Shown: positions 45,934 through 57,762 of the stretch, one piece after another
Numbering within the stretch: the stretch's first letter is position 1
Layout: every line of letters starts with the position of its first letter
DNA from: Gaeumannomyces sp. JS-464
Lineage: Eukaryota; Ascomycota; Sordariomycetes; Magnaporthales; Magnaporthaceae
Assembly: GCA_002197995.1 (NCBI GenBank)
Contig: NGZR01000002.1
Span: 5,084,001 to 5,148,000, forward strand
DNA length: 64,000 bases
Direction of reading: 5' to 3'
Position numbers and translations under genes: made by a program
Notes under the pieces: generated by a model
What the model saw: only the letters and a program-made list of their open reading frames with translations
Told to the model about the DNA's origin: nothing
Databases searched by the model: none

Positions 45934-46668
45934 ACATGCCGCATGGGCCATAAAATCACTTACCAAATACCTACCACCTACTTGTATAATGGGCCATAAA
46001 GAATTACGGACGCATTTTGTGTCTTGTCTGTTTGCTCCACGTCTAGGCCATCAGGCAGCCCGCTCAGGGGTAATTGAATCCCATATCCGCCTACCAGGTA
46101 CTTCCATGTTTACCCCGCCATATCCCCCCTCAACGCAGCGCTTCACCAGCGAATTGAATAATTAAAACATTCGTTTATACACAATGACAATGCAAAATCC
46201 AATCAGCTGCTCCAAGTTAAGCACACAGAGAGATTTCTCTGGGGCCTGCCGGGTCAGCACGGCTTCTTTTCTAGCGCTGGATGCCCGCTTACATCCGGTG
46301 CTGACTCCTCCTAACTGACTTGGCGCCCGGCCCCGGAGCTAGGAATGCCGTCATCGAGGCAGCAGCTACCCACCCCAGCAAATTCTCGACCTCCTGCCTT
46401 TGCCATCCCACCCGCCCTGCCCCTTGAAGTCGCCGAGGGCGGTCGAGTCTCTTTGCTGCTGTGCTACACTTGCGTCCATCTTTGTCTCCGACCTGCAAGT
46501 TTCAAAGGTGTGCGTCATGGCTGGCGTCGGTGTCGGGCCCTATTGACAAAAATCGGCCCAGCCCATCCCACCAAAGCTCAAAGCGCGCAGGGTTAGCCGG
46601 GCGAGTCTAGAGACCAGTGACGACAGCCCACCCTCCAAACCACGGCCGCCTGCCCTAAGCTTCCCGCC
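45934..46668. other. Intergenic between COG8 and HEM25
   Basis: A TACCTACCACCTACTTG stretch near 45967-45985 is another of the recurring TACCTA words. No supported gene. Confidence 0.4.
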
Positions 46669-47823
46669 ATGTCCAATGGCTCCAGCAAGGGCGGCTCCAA
46701 GTCTTGTGAGAGAGATCTCCTTCTCTACTTCCCCTTAGAAAACAGAGGTTGCCGTTGCCAAAAGCCCTAAGGTCTGGTCTTCTAACCAGCGATCCAACAC
46801 CCCTCAGCCTTCCACTTCGTAGCCGGTCTGGGGTCCGGCATCCTCTCGGCCGCCCTTTTGCAGCCCATCGACCTGCTCAAGACCCGCGTGCAGCAGTCCG
46901 GCCACCACAGCCTCGTCCGCTCGCTCGCCGAGATCCGGGCCTCCCCCGCCGGCCTCCGTGGGCTCTGGCGCGGCACCGTCCCGTCGGCCCTGCGCACCGG
47001 CTTCGGCTCCGCCCTGTACTTCAGCTCCCTCAACGCCATCCGCAAGGCCGCCGCCGTCAACATCCCCTTCCTGGCCGTCCCTCAGGACCCGCCGACGCCC
47101 GGCGCATCCCATCAAGATGGCCGCCCACATGCCGGCACCACCACCGCCACCAGCAACATCAGCAGGGGTGACAGCAGCAGGCTGGTGAAGCTGTCAAACA
47201 CGGGCAACCTGCTGGCCGGGGCGACGGCCCGCGGGTTCGCGGGCTTCGTGCTGATGCCGCTGACCGTCATCAAAGTGCGGTACGAGTCGTCCCTGTACGC
47301 GTACCGGTCCATCGCCGGCGCTGGCCGGGACATACTGCGCGCCGAGGGCCCGCGCGGCTTCTTCGCCGGCTTCGGCGCCACCGCCATCCGCGACGCCCCA
47401 TACGCGGGGCTGTACGTCTTGCTATACGAGCAGGCCAAGCGCCGCCTGAGCGCACTGTCCCACTCTAGCGACGACGACGACAACAACAACAGCAGGATGG
47501 GCGCGTCGCGCGCCGCCGCCGTCAACTTCAGCTCGGGCGTCCTGGCCGCTACGGCGTGCTCGGTCGTCTCGAACCCGTTCGACGCCGTCAAGACGCGCAT
47601 CCAGCTGCAGCCGCACCGGTACCGCAACATGCTCCGCGCCGCCCGCACCATGCTGGCCGAGGAGGGCGTCCGCTCGCTCTGGGACGGGCTCGCCCTGCGC
47701 ATGACCCGCAAGGCCCTGAGCTCCGCCCTCGCCTGGACCGTGTACGAGGAGCTCATCATGCGCGCCGAGCTCAGCTGGAGCATGGGAGGGGCCTCGTCCT
47801 CGCGGGCCGAGAAGACCCTGTGA
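46669..47823 (+). CDS. HEM25: Mitochondrial glycine carrier (SLC25A38/Hem25)
   Basis: Exon 1 is 46669-46705 and exon 2 is 46808-47823; the 102-bp intron is phase 1. The frame is intact, with 350 residues. Three mitochondrial-carrier repeats carry the PxD/ExxKxR signatures [24 protein letters not shown] and [12 protein letters not shown]. The first repeat's [19 protein letters not shown] block is characteristic of the SLC25A38 group, which imports glycine into the matrix for the first step of haem synthesis. A Gly/Ser/Asp-rich insert separates repeats 1 and 2. An earlier acceptor at 46789 would add six residues in frame; the CTAAC at 46782 used as a branch point favours 46807. Confidence 0.9.
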
Positions 47824-48652
47824 GATCCAGGGTCCCAAGGCCTTCTAACGGCACCTTTTTTGCACAATTTTTATGTCTTGTCGTTATCATGACACCTGCA
47901 GCACCATCGGCAAGCAACTGAATACCCTCCCCCTTCTTATCCCTTGTTCTTCCGTACGAGGCATGTAATTCATGTATATACCCATCGAAAACCGGAAAAG
48001 TTGGTTAACGAGCAGTTTTCAATGGCCGCCAACTCTATACTTTGGGGCTTGCACGAGACCAGCGTTTTTAGGCTGCTCATGTTCCAGTTTCTTTTGACGT
48101 GCTTCATAGATCTCAACTCATAAGAAAAAAGGGGGTGATCATCCAACTACCTATCCAAAAGCTAAGAAACACATAGACAAAGTGGGAAAATAGAGAAAAT
48201 AGTTAGGGAACAAGCAGCCAAAGGACCCTAGCAGCCCATGCTATCTTCTTTCGGGAAACAAAACGATGATCCAGAAAGCGGACGCAATCATCGGAACGTA
48301 ACGTAAAGGCCTTCCGGAGGAGGCCGAGGGCTCGGGGATAAAGAAACCTAAAACGAAAAAGAAAAGGGCGGGAAAAAACCCATATCCAGGGGGCAGTGAA
48401 AGAGCAGGGAATTCGAAGTGAAAGGGAACGGGAGATAAGGTCCTCCTTGCAGGAGCGAGGGGGTGGGTGGGGGTATTTCTTCATGTTTTCGTTAATTTTT
48501 TTTGTAAATTTTTTTTTTTTTGCCTCAATTTTCTTCTTTTCTTTGAAAACTTCCTTCGTCATCCAACTCCCCGTCCTATTGCGCTCGCACAAGCACTGGG
48601 GTCTCGAGAATCGTGCTCAGCATGCAAGTCTCCCGCTCGCCGTGACTTGTTT
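47824..48652. other. Convergent 3' interval
   Basis: 3' flanks of convergent genes. Long T runs near 48500-48530 and A/G-rich sequence around 48350-48430. No supported gene. Confidence 0.45.
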
Positions 48653-50375
48653 TTAGCGAGGTTGGGCACCGGCGAGGTACATGAGCAGGCTAGGCGACCG
48701 GGATCGCTCTCGCTTCTTCTTGACGAAGATAAAGTCCTCCTTGTCCTTCTTGCGGTGGCGATGGTCGTCAACTTTTATCACGACCTCCTGCTTCAGGCTA
48801 TCGTGGTGATGGACGCTGTCGTGGTGGTGGACGTTTGTGGTGGCCGTCATGCGCCTATCACGGATGATCCGGGTATGCCGCCAAAGCTGATCTTGCTCGT
48901 CCTCGGGGACCCAGCGCTTGATCAGGAGGTAGTTGGGGTCCTATTGATATGGGTTTGTCCAGTTAGTTTGTGCTGCCATGACAATTGCGGAGGGATGGAC
49001 ACGCCCTGGTAACGACGGCGAGCAAGCTCGAGACAAAAAGGGGCAAAAAGAGAAGTCTAATTTCACGTACCTGCGGGTCAAGCTCGTAATCGATGCGGAA
49101 GACGTTGAGGGTCTCGATGGAGAGATGGCGACGGGCCATACGGGTGTAGGTGGCGCGCTCTTTGCCCTTGTCCTTGGGCTTCTCTTCCTGTGTGATCTTC
49201 TCCTTCTTCATGATGGCTTGAATGTGCTTCTCGTCGACACCGGCATTGATGAGATCCTCCTGCAGGCGACGCTGGTACTCCTTGTCGGCAGCCTCCTTAG
49301 CCTCCCTCTCCTTCCTCTCCTTCTCGGCCAGCTCGGCCTTGTAGCGGGCGATGGCCTCCTGGTCGGCCTTTTCACGCCTTGCCTTATCCTCGGCCGCCTT
49401 CTTCTCCTTCTCGAGGCGCTTGATCTCATACTCGCGGTGAATGCGTTCTTCCTCGGCTTCACGTTTTGCCTTCTCCTCGGCCGCCTTCTTCTCCCTCTCG
49501 AGGCGCTTGATCTCGTACTCGCGGTGGATGCGCTCCTCCTCGGTCAGACGCTGCTCCCTCCGGCGGATCTCATCAAGCTCTCTCTTGGCGCGTCGGAGCT
49601 CAAACTCCTCCTCCGTCTCCTTCTCACGCCGGCGCTCCTCCCGCTCGCGCTCGTGCGCGTTCTTCAAAGCCTTGAGCTCCTCGGCGGTGCGCTGGTAGTC
49701 CCATTCGTCCCTGTGGCGCACGAGCTCCATTTGGTGGGCCTCGCGTTCCTCGCGTTCGCGCTCACGATTGCGCAACTCCTCAGCCTCTCGGCGCGCAAGT
49801 ATCAAATCCACCTCAATGCGGGGGTTCATCGGGGGCGGCTGCGGGGGACCGGGCTGGGGACCGGGGATTACGCGAATGGGGGGAGGCTGCGGGGGGCCGA
49901 AGCGGTGCTGGCTGTGGTGGCGGCTGTGGTGGCTGCGACGCGAGTAGGTGGTCGAGCGGTCCGAATCGGAGTCGGAAGACGAGCCCGAAAGGTTGGCATT
50001 ATCATTGTTGTAGTTATTGATGACGATCTGGTTGTTGCCGGCGGGAGGAGCGCGTGGCGGCGCCTGGGGCTGGGGCGAAGGCTGGGGGTGGCCCCGCGGC
50101 GAGGGAGGCGAGGGCCGCTCGCGCGACTTGGAGCGGGCGCGCACAAGAGTCTGCTCCGACACAACCAGGCGCTCTGGGCCCTGCTCCCAGTACCCGCGAG
50201 GCGGAGGGTCGCGGGGCCGGGCCGCAACGTAGTTTACCTGGCCTCGCTGGGGCTGAGGGGGCCCTTGGGCGTGTCGCAACCGGATGTTGATCTCCTCATC
50301 ATCATCATCATCGCTCAGGTAATAGTCGTCGGGACTACGCCGACGAGGGTAGTCATCCCGGTACCGGGGGTTCAT
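48653..50375 (-). CDS. Charged coiled-coil protein with conserved C-terminus (unnamed fungal family)
   Basis: Exon 1 is 50375-49071 and exon 2 is 48940-48653 (130-bp phase-0 intron, GTACGT...AATAG); 530 residues. The N-terminus is acidic and Pro-rich (RYRDDYPRRRSPDDYYLSDDDDDEE). The middle ~200 residues are an uninterrupted Arg/Glu/Lys coiled coil with an internal duplication (EEERIHREYEIKRLE, twice). The C-terminal part has an ordered fungal module, TRMARRHLSIETLNVFRIDYELD joined across the intron to DPNYLLIKRWVPEDEQDQLWRHTR, and a His/Lys-rich end. This resembles uncharacterised fungal DUF proteins (possibly DUF8035, from memory). Frame intact. Function unknown. Confidence 0.8.
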
Positions 50376-52829
50376 CGTGGCTGTGGCGCAACAAGACCTG
50401 CCTGAGGGGCAAGCAAGCAACGCCCAAAGTCTCGAGTCTGGTCCTGTTAGTCAGCGGCTCTCTCCAAGGGGAGGGCGGGCAGGCAGCACTCGACGACGGG
50501 GAAGCCAGGCTTTCGCGTGTGTGTGCCTGGCTTGGGAGGGGATGGAGGATGAAGACGCACTAGAACAACAAAGGGATGTCCCACGGCAGGACTGGAGACC
50601 GCACTCACCCACTGAGCCGGATGGTGTGTGTGGTGTGATGAATGTTGTTGGGGGTGACAGAAGAAGCTTACGGGTTGGAGTCTCTTTTTCGTCTTCGCAG
50701 AGCCGCCGAGTATGGAACAGAATGGAAGGAAGATGGTGTCAGCTGCTCGCAGGATGGGAGAGGGGTTTTTTTTCCTGTTCCCTTTCTGCTAGCCTGTCAG
50801 CTGGCGGGGCGGGCTGGGTGTGACCCTGGGTTTTATTATCAAACACAGGTGGAAGAGCGAGAGAAACGGGGAGGGGGGCGCCAGGGCAGGGAGGCAGGCG
50901 GCAATGTGGTGGGAGCCTCACACAGGCACCCTCGCCCTGGGCAGCCCTCACCCCCGCGGCTACCCCCCTTCTGCCGCTGCGGCATCCTCTGGCAGCGAGC
51001 GACAGGTGGCTGGCGGGCGCGACCCATGGCCGGCTCTCGCTGGCGGCGGGCTAGGGTGGCGGGTGGGCACCAGGCGGTCGACTGGCAGGTCGCGGCGGCA
51101 TGTGCGAGCCGTGCGGGCTCCATCAGCGCACTAAGCAGACACTGCAGAGACGCCGACTCCTGAGCTGCGGCCCATGCAAGGCCTGCGCCCTACAGAAATT
51201 CTCCAGAACAGGCAAGCAACTGACTGGGCCGACTCGAGGTGCTACCACGTCGTAAAACGAGCAGGCCCCGCTCGGAGCCAGTCGGCCGGTCTCAAATTCA
51301 ATTCTGCGGGTTGGCTTGGCTGGCGCTGCTATTTGCAGCAACACCCCCTCCATCTGACAGCGGGGTCGGCTCTGGTTGGCCAGGATCCGCCATTCTCATC
51401 CCGGTGGGGACGCGTTGGGGGCTGGGATAAGCGGCCACCATTATGCGCAGCGCAATCCAGGCCACCACTTTGTGCAACGAGTCGGCCGACTCCTGCTCGC
51501 CGCGTGCGTCTCGGCGTGATGTGATGGCGAGCAGTTCGATCGATCACATTGAGGACGGGAGCAGGTAAGGCTGTGTGTTGTGAAGGTGGGAGGGTGGCAG
51601 AAGCCGCTCACCTTCCACAGAAATGTGAGTGCATGACCCGTGAGTACCCGACCTCACCTCGACGAGAGGCCACGTACCACGTGCAAACACACCCATCACT
51701 CGTGCCATCCAGATCAGAACGATCCCAGTACCTACTTGGCCCAGCGGCTCGTGCGGATATGGCGCAAAAGAGTTTCTCGTCGCACTTGGGTAACACTGGA
51801 CGCCAGGAGCCTGACCTATTCGCAGCCCAATGCTGACATGGCCTATCGACGGTCAATCCGCATGTTGCATGCACCTCGCGATGGCTGCTTCTGCATTCGC
51901 GTGCCTGCGGCGAAATGTCACCCCAAAAGTTTCGCACCGTGCACGTTAGTCGAGGTCCCGGCATACCCGACCCGTCCAGGCAATTCCAAGGATGGCGGTA
52001 GGGCTGGGAGCGCCTGGCACCTGCCATCTGGAAATTCAGAAGGCAAAAGAGGCAAAAGAAGGCCTGGCGGTGGTCCGTCCGATTCTCCTGTCGTTTCAGC
52101 TCCCACGGTGGGACAGAAACGCCCAACCCAATCAGGGGTCGCGCTTCCAACCTTGGCCGGTGGTTCGTCGTTCGCTGGATGCCAAGTGTCGGGTAGGGCA
52201 GGAAATTGGCCCGCAACACCTCCAGTTTTCCTTCTGTCGCAATATATTCCTGTTATGATCGCTGGTTGGTTTGGAAATTCCTATGCGCCTGAGTGGGTAG
52301 TGCTGCCGTGTCGTTGCACCGCCCAGCAAGCAAGCGCCAATACGCGCCAGTCGAGACTCAATAGAATCTTGGCCTGCAAGACCAACGGCCACCGCTGGCG
52401 GGCAGAGCCCAATCGACATATCCCACGTCTGGCCAAACAAGGTCGGTCCGGTCCCTGATTCTCTCCACTTTTGCGATGGGCCTTCCTTCCATCAAGGGGC
52501 TTCTGAAGACCTCCCAATTCAAGGACAGTAAGGTTTTCCCGTGACGATACCCCCACTGCTCGAATACGCCGGGGTCTTTTGGTTTTATTTTAAGACAGGA
52601 GTTACCAGGCTCCAGAATCCAAGCTTGACTATCCGGATATGGGGCAGCTTCTTCAAATCCCAGGTTGGGGGTACCGGTGGCTAGGATATGTACATGGATA
52701 GGGAGTAACCGACGAGTTTCGGCTCTCGGCACGCGCCTGCTCGGTGGGTTGCAGCTGGTGGGCGGGTTCGGCTAGGGCGCTGCTCGCATAGCCTCGACGC
52801 ACACACTACGCAAGACTCTTGGGCCCATA
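50376..52829. other. 2.5 kb interval without a supported gene
   Basis: Promoter of the coiled-coil gene (from 50376) and 3' flank of the prefoldin gene. Long overlapping open frames at 51608-52458 exist on both strands but have no domain. I see nothing else convincing. Confidence 0.4.
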
Positions 52830-53510
52830 TCAGGCACCGCCACGGCGCAGGATCTTGTCGATGCTGCTCTGGCTGTTCTTCGCCGTCGTCTCCAGGTAGT
52901 GAAGCCGCTTGCCCAGGCCCTCGATGTCTGTCTCGAGGTCCTTGACCTGCTTGCCAAGCTTATCGTTCATGGCTGAGACAGGGATTGAGACAAACCTGGT
53001 GCCAGGCGAGGGGCGCCCAAGGGGCATTCGACAGTCAGCATTCAGGCCCAGTTGGTATCCAGCAAATGAGGACAGAGGGGGCGGTCGGGCACCAACATTT
53101 TGCCCAGCCCCTCGTAGACCGGAGTGTCGACCGGCAGCGACGAGATCTCGCTCCGGGTCAGCTGGGCGAGTCGCATCTCGCGCTGCCTGGCCGCCTGCTG
53201 GCTCCGGACCATGGTGATCTGCTGCTGCGCCTGGATCGACTTGAGCTCGATCTCTTGGATCAACTGTTGTGCATGCACACGCGGCCGCGCTCCCCGTCGT
53301 TAGTACACGGACATCCCATAAAACGGTCCGGGCCGGCGGCACCAGCCTAGATGAGATGCGAAACTTCGGGGTTTGTGGAGGGACCAGGCAATGGGAAATG
53401 CTTGGCCGCCTTCTTTGTCCTTTTCTTCTTTCATCGCTTGTTCCTGATTTGCTATTTTAGGAGCCGGGGATTGGGCTGACCTTCTGCAGAGCCTCATTTG
53501 ATATCGACAT
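52830..53510 (-). CDS. PFD1: Prefoldin subunit 1
   Basis: Exons 53510-53481, 53263-53097 and 52995-52830 give 120 residues, the usual length for this subunit. Introns are 217 and 101 bp. The N-terminal helix starts MSISNEALQK and LIQEIELKSIQAQQQITMVR. The beta-hairpin turn is SSLPVDTPVYEGLGKMFVSIP, and the return helix ends LGKRLHYLETTAKNSQSSIDKIL. Prefoldin is the hexameric jellyfish chaperone that hands actin and tubulin to the TRiC/CCT chaperonin. It is a beta-class subunit. Frame intact; the exon 2/3 junction falls inside the KMFVSIP strand. Confidence 0.92.
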
Positions 53511-54162
53511 CTTGCCGTGGCGTTGGGAGGTGTGTTTGTGTCGCCTGTGGAGTCTGCAGTGGTCTGTGGCAAAGCACCTGTGCCTGAAGGATTTGATCCG
53601 GGACTCAACTCAAACTTGCGATCAGAATCCGAAGGGGGCAAGTGACGTCTAGGGTTGATCCTATCGGCGAGATGCAACAGATGGAGTGTATTAGTCTGGG
53701 CGGTGCTGTTCGGCGCTCGTCTCCGTCACAAGACCCCCGTTGTCGTGGGGTAGGTATGGTGATAGCAAGCTCAAAATTCCCCAAACATTGAGCCCCGCAT
53801 TGCTGATTACTGTGCTGTGGGATGCTATTTTGGCCCTGACCACCGCCCTAGTCGGGCTGCCATCCCGGCAAACATCCATGCACCCAGCCATCCAAAAAAA
53901 ACCAAAAAAAAACCACAGCGCATCGGAATGTCCTGAGCCAGTTTGGGAAGATAGATACCGCCAGTCTTTTCACGAATAGCATTTGGTTTCATGATCTTCT
54001 TTATGAAAGGGAGCAGAAAATGTAACTCAAATTTTGTCACCACTGTGTCCCTTGGCCCACCCCTCGTCCGTTCTCGAAACAACTGCCAACCACACACATG
54101 TTCGCAAAATATCGAGTTTGACATCAATGCCCTCCGTATACGCTCAGAGATTCAGCCCCTAG
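53511..54162. other. Interval between two minus-strand genes
   Basis: Prefoldin promoter and ceramidase 3' flank. An A-rich CAAAAAAAACC stretch near 53895-53915 is the only compositional feature. Confidence 0.4.
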
Positions 54163-55586
54163 CTATACCCGCTTCTTGTTGGCAACACGGGCTTGTTCCG
54201 ATACAGGGACGACCTCCGGGACAGCGAGAAACGTCGTGCGCTGCAGCCTAAAGTCGTCCTCCCTTCCGTTCAGACAGGATTCAAGCAGAATTCTCCAGAC
54301 GATGAGGTTGTAAGCTGCAAGGCAAAATTGGGTTAGCTATGAGTAAATTATTTTGTCTTTTTATCCTTTCCTTTTTGCAGCCACTGCCATATGGCTAAGT
54401 AGCGGACTAGGAGAAAAAGCGACGTACCACCTGTGTTTGGGCAACAGCCGTCTCTGGAGTTAGCAGACAGTACTATTACATGACTGGACTTACTTCGCAT
54501 AGACGAACCTAGACCTGTGAACAAATGCCACCAGCCATGGCCCTCCAGAACGATGGACCATGGGAGTAGAATTCGCGACCTCCACGATATGAGATGGCGA
54601 CAGTAGATATTGTCCAAATTCCAGAGGGCGAAGCCAATCAGGAACAGTAAGACACCTGTGAGCACAAGAGAGTTCATCTGTCCCATAATCTTGTCGGCCT
54701 TTGAGGGACTCCTCCGGCGAAGCGCCGGCTCCATCTGCCACTTAGTGACACAGTAACCCCTGAATATGAGAGCTACCGTTAAGCTGGCGTAGGCAACCTG
54801 GTGGAAGACGGGGTTTTTGGTGATATGATAGTATACCTGACTATTGGTTAACTTGGAATCATTAGAATGGCACAGTAAGGGCATGCGCCGGCTCACGGTG
54901 ATAAAGGCGGCGAGGCCGGCTAGGGCCGAGCCGAGCCATAATCGGAACACCCTTGTCTTGCCATAGGCAAAGGTGGCAAACCCCATTATACACGTCGTAT
55001 AAATCATGGGGAGCTCATCGGCAAGCTGCATCGAATCTGGAAGAGGCGGAGAAGCGGGTCAGGTTGGGATCCAGTAGCGGAGGCAGATATAAGTCAGGGA
55101 TTTGACTGACACTTCAAAGTGGCGTGGAAGGCCATAGACCCGAGGCCGACCACGATATACCCAACAAAGCTGAAGGCCAGGACACGGGAGTGACCATAAG
55201 AGAGACAGTTCCAGATCCCCTTTGCGCCCAGCCAGATGAATATCAGGTTGCTAAACGTGTTGACAAACTCCTAAAGCTTATGGTTAGAATCATTGCCGTA
55301 AAGAATACCATGGATGAAGACATAAGAGGACTATGGTTGCTTACCGCAATGTAGTGAGTAAAATTGTAGTCCTGCGAGAAAAGCGGGCATGTAACCCGTG
55401 TCAGACAATGCAGGGAGCGTCTTCTGTTTCGGGCTGTAGCTGGCCCGGTCATCTCAAAAAGGGAAGCAATCATCTCACCTCCTCACACCAGTTCAGGGTG
55501 GAGGTCTGCTCGCCCCAGTAGCCATCACGGGCCTCTCGGTATGGGAAGCGGTGCGGAATCCCATACAGAAACCCTGCGTCGTACAT
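54163..55586 (-). CDS. Alkaline ceramidase (YPC1/YDC1 family)
   Basis: Six exons: 55586-55479, 55371-55345 (27 nt), 55270-55111, 55036-54897, 54836-54494 and 54314-54163; 309 residues. It begins with the family block DGYWGEQTSTLNWCEEDYNFTHYIAEFVNTFSNL. Membrane helices follow with the metal-site residues in GSMAFHATLKYSMQLADEL and LEGHGWWHLFTG. The last exon encodes YNLIVWRILLESCLNGREDDF and a Lys/Arg end. The enzyme cleaves (phyto)ceramide to long-chain base and fatty acid in the ER or Golgi. The donor of the last intron is uncertain: GTAAGT at 54493 or GTTCGT at 54508 both keep frame. Confidence 0.88.
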
Positions 55587-57762
55587 TTCGGCGAATGCAC
55601 GAGTGCCAAGCCAGATACGTGTTGGCGGCCCACGTGTGTGAATGCGTTGATATCCTTCTGCCGACTTGGGCAGTCACGGAAGTGGTCGGATCCGCTCCAG
55701 GGCTGTGGCCGTCGGAGGCTGGCCGCCTTGTCTCGGTGCAGGGATGAGCTTGACGAGGAGCCTGGCGAGGTTTTCAAGAACGACCCAAACTATCAAGAGG
55801 CAGATATCGGCTGTAGTATATTACAATGTCTCGCTCCACACCTGGTTGTTCAACTGAGACAGCCAGCCAGGCCGCTGGCGGGCTCGTTCTGCGGTCGGGG
55901 TTGCAGCCTTGCAATTACTGAGTGTGACAATGTGGTGTTGGTCGACGGGTAGTATCGACTACTGAGTGTGACGTTAGATTATGGAGAGGGTGGACGATTA
56001 TGGACTGCGAGTTTGCGAAGGCCGTCACGGTGCAGGAAGATGCAGCCGAGGCCCGAAAGTTGACTCTGTTGGAACAGGAGCAAGCCGGCAGGATCCCGGC
56101 TTACGAACACAAGCGCGTCGTACCCTGGAACAGACCTTGGCGATTAGGATTGGTGTGTCTAGCGGCCAACCGTGGGAAGAGAAGTGAAAGAAGAAAAGAA
56201 AGAAAGAAAGATCCTGGCTGGGAGAAAAAAGGAAACAAGGAAAAACGCCTCGACAGCCGATGCACGCACAAAGCACAAGTGACGCGCAGGCCAAACGAGG
56301 TGCAAGGCCAGCCCGGCCAAGTCCAGCCAACATCAATTGACCCTGATCAAAGCCCCTAGCGCTTTCCGACTGATCCGTGGGTAGCGGCCCAGCGATGGGC
56401 TCTCCGACGCCATTGCGGGGACTGTGGGCAGGGTGCTAACTGAACCTAGAAGCCATGAATTTTTTATTTTATTTCTCAACCAAGAGCTCGGTGGTAGCCT
56501 CAAGCTTTGCAATCGTCTTCCCTTGTCTTCTCTCGGATCGCCCGGTGAGTGGAGGTGCGCTTCCCGCCGGTTGTTCTCTCAGCTATTTTAGCACGAGGTG
56601 GTGCGGGTAAATCTCGCGCCTGTGCAGGAACATCTGAACTAGCTGGGCTGGCATGGAATAAACTCTGCAGGCCGTTAAACTGCAGCCCATGATGTGCCGT
56701 CGGTCCCATGATCTAGCACGGGGGTTCGCGATGTCGTACTCATACTACCACGCTCCTACGGGAGGGCATACTGTGTGAGCGGCTTTACATACCACCGACT
56801 CAAGACAACTCGACGTAGGCTCAGATCAAGGCAAATGATAGCCGATTGCCAGGAACGGAAAGTTTCTCCCAATTTTATAACTTGAGACCGTATCACATGC
56901 CACGGTGTCCCAAAGCGGGCCTAGAATGGCAGAGGGAGCAAACCCAAAACAGCCAGGGACCAGGAGCGCAAAGTCGCAGTGGGAACATTGCAACGACAGC
57001 CCCACCATCGAACTGAAGGCCGCGCCAGGCAGACGGGAATCGATTCCGTGATTGTTGCAGGGGTGTCTCTCGGTCACCGCCATCAGCCTCAGCCGCCCCG
57101 TATTGACCAAAGTACAAACTGAACAGCCACACGAGGCCATCGCTTCGGTCCACCCATTTGAGTATAACACCTGCCGAGTCCATAAGACGTTGGGGTCGCT
57201 GACGCGGCGCTCTCGATTCTCTCAGGCGCACTGTGACTTGACTGATATTGGATCCATTGGTTTCATTCACGACAACACTCGACGTTGCTAGGTTTGCGGG
57301 CTCTCCATCGAGCTGCCAGAGGGCAAATCGCGACCAGAGACAAAAAAAGTGGACCCTGGTGAACTTCAGTTCAGCGCAATCCGCCCCCGGCACCCTCCAT
57401 CTCAGGCCCTCAGTAGAGGCGCGCTCGTTTGTCCACGGGCCACGGTAACATCAATACGGGAGGGAGCACAGAGGGCCATCCTCACACCTCGTCTGCCCGT
57501 GTCTGTGCCTGTGTCTGGGTCGAGCCAGACCTGCCAGGCCGCCAAACTCTCCCAGCCGAGCGGCACTCGCTGCCCCGTGGCCTCAACTTTATCAACACAT
57601 GCATCATGTATCAACGGCAGCTCCGTCGCAACCCTTGACGCCAGTTCCTCCCCCTCTATTCTCTCTCCATTCCTCCCCGGGTGCCACCGACGCGCTACCC
57701 GCCCCCTTTGGTTGATGGCCGCACCACCTCCGACTCGACCCGTTTTATGCAGCTAGGGAGCC
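55587..57762. other. Divergent promoter region, ceramidase and TMF1-like gene
   Basis: Divergent between two genes. A GAAA-rich tract at about 56185-56245. No coding sequence supported. Confidence 0.45.

Noticed and set aside
48978..50405. 475-codon plus-strand frame, Leu-rich
   Set aside because: Antisense of the Glu/Arg/Lys coiled-coil gene; Leu richness follows from GAG codons read backwards.
51608..52458. Overlapping frames of 203 (minus) and 272 (plus) codons
   Set aside because: Both strands are open over the same bases with no domain, signal or intron logic; most likely chance.
54348..54490. Read-through ceramidase C-terminus (TSLFLLVRYLAIWQWL)
   Set aside because: It lacks the family C-terminus, which is present behind a good acceptor at 54314.
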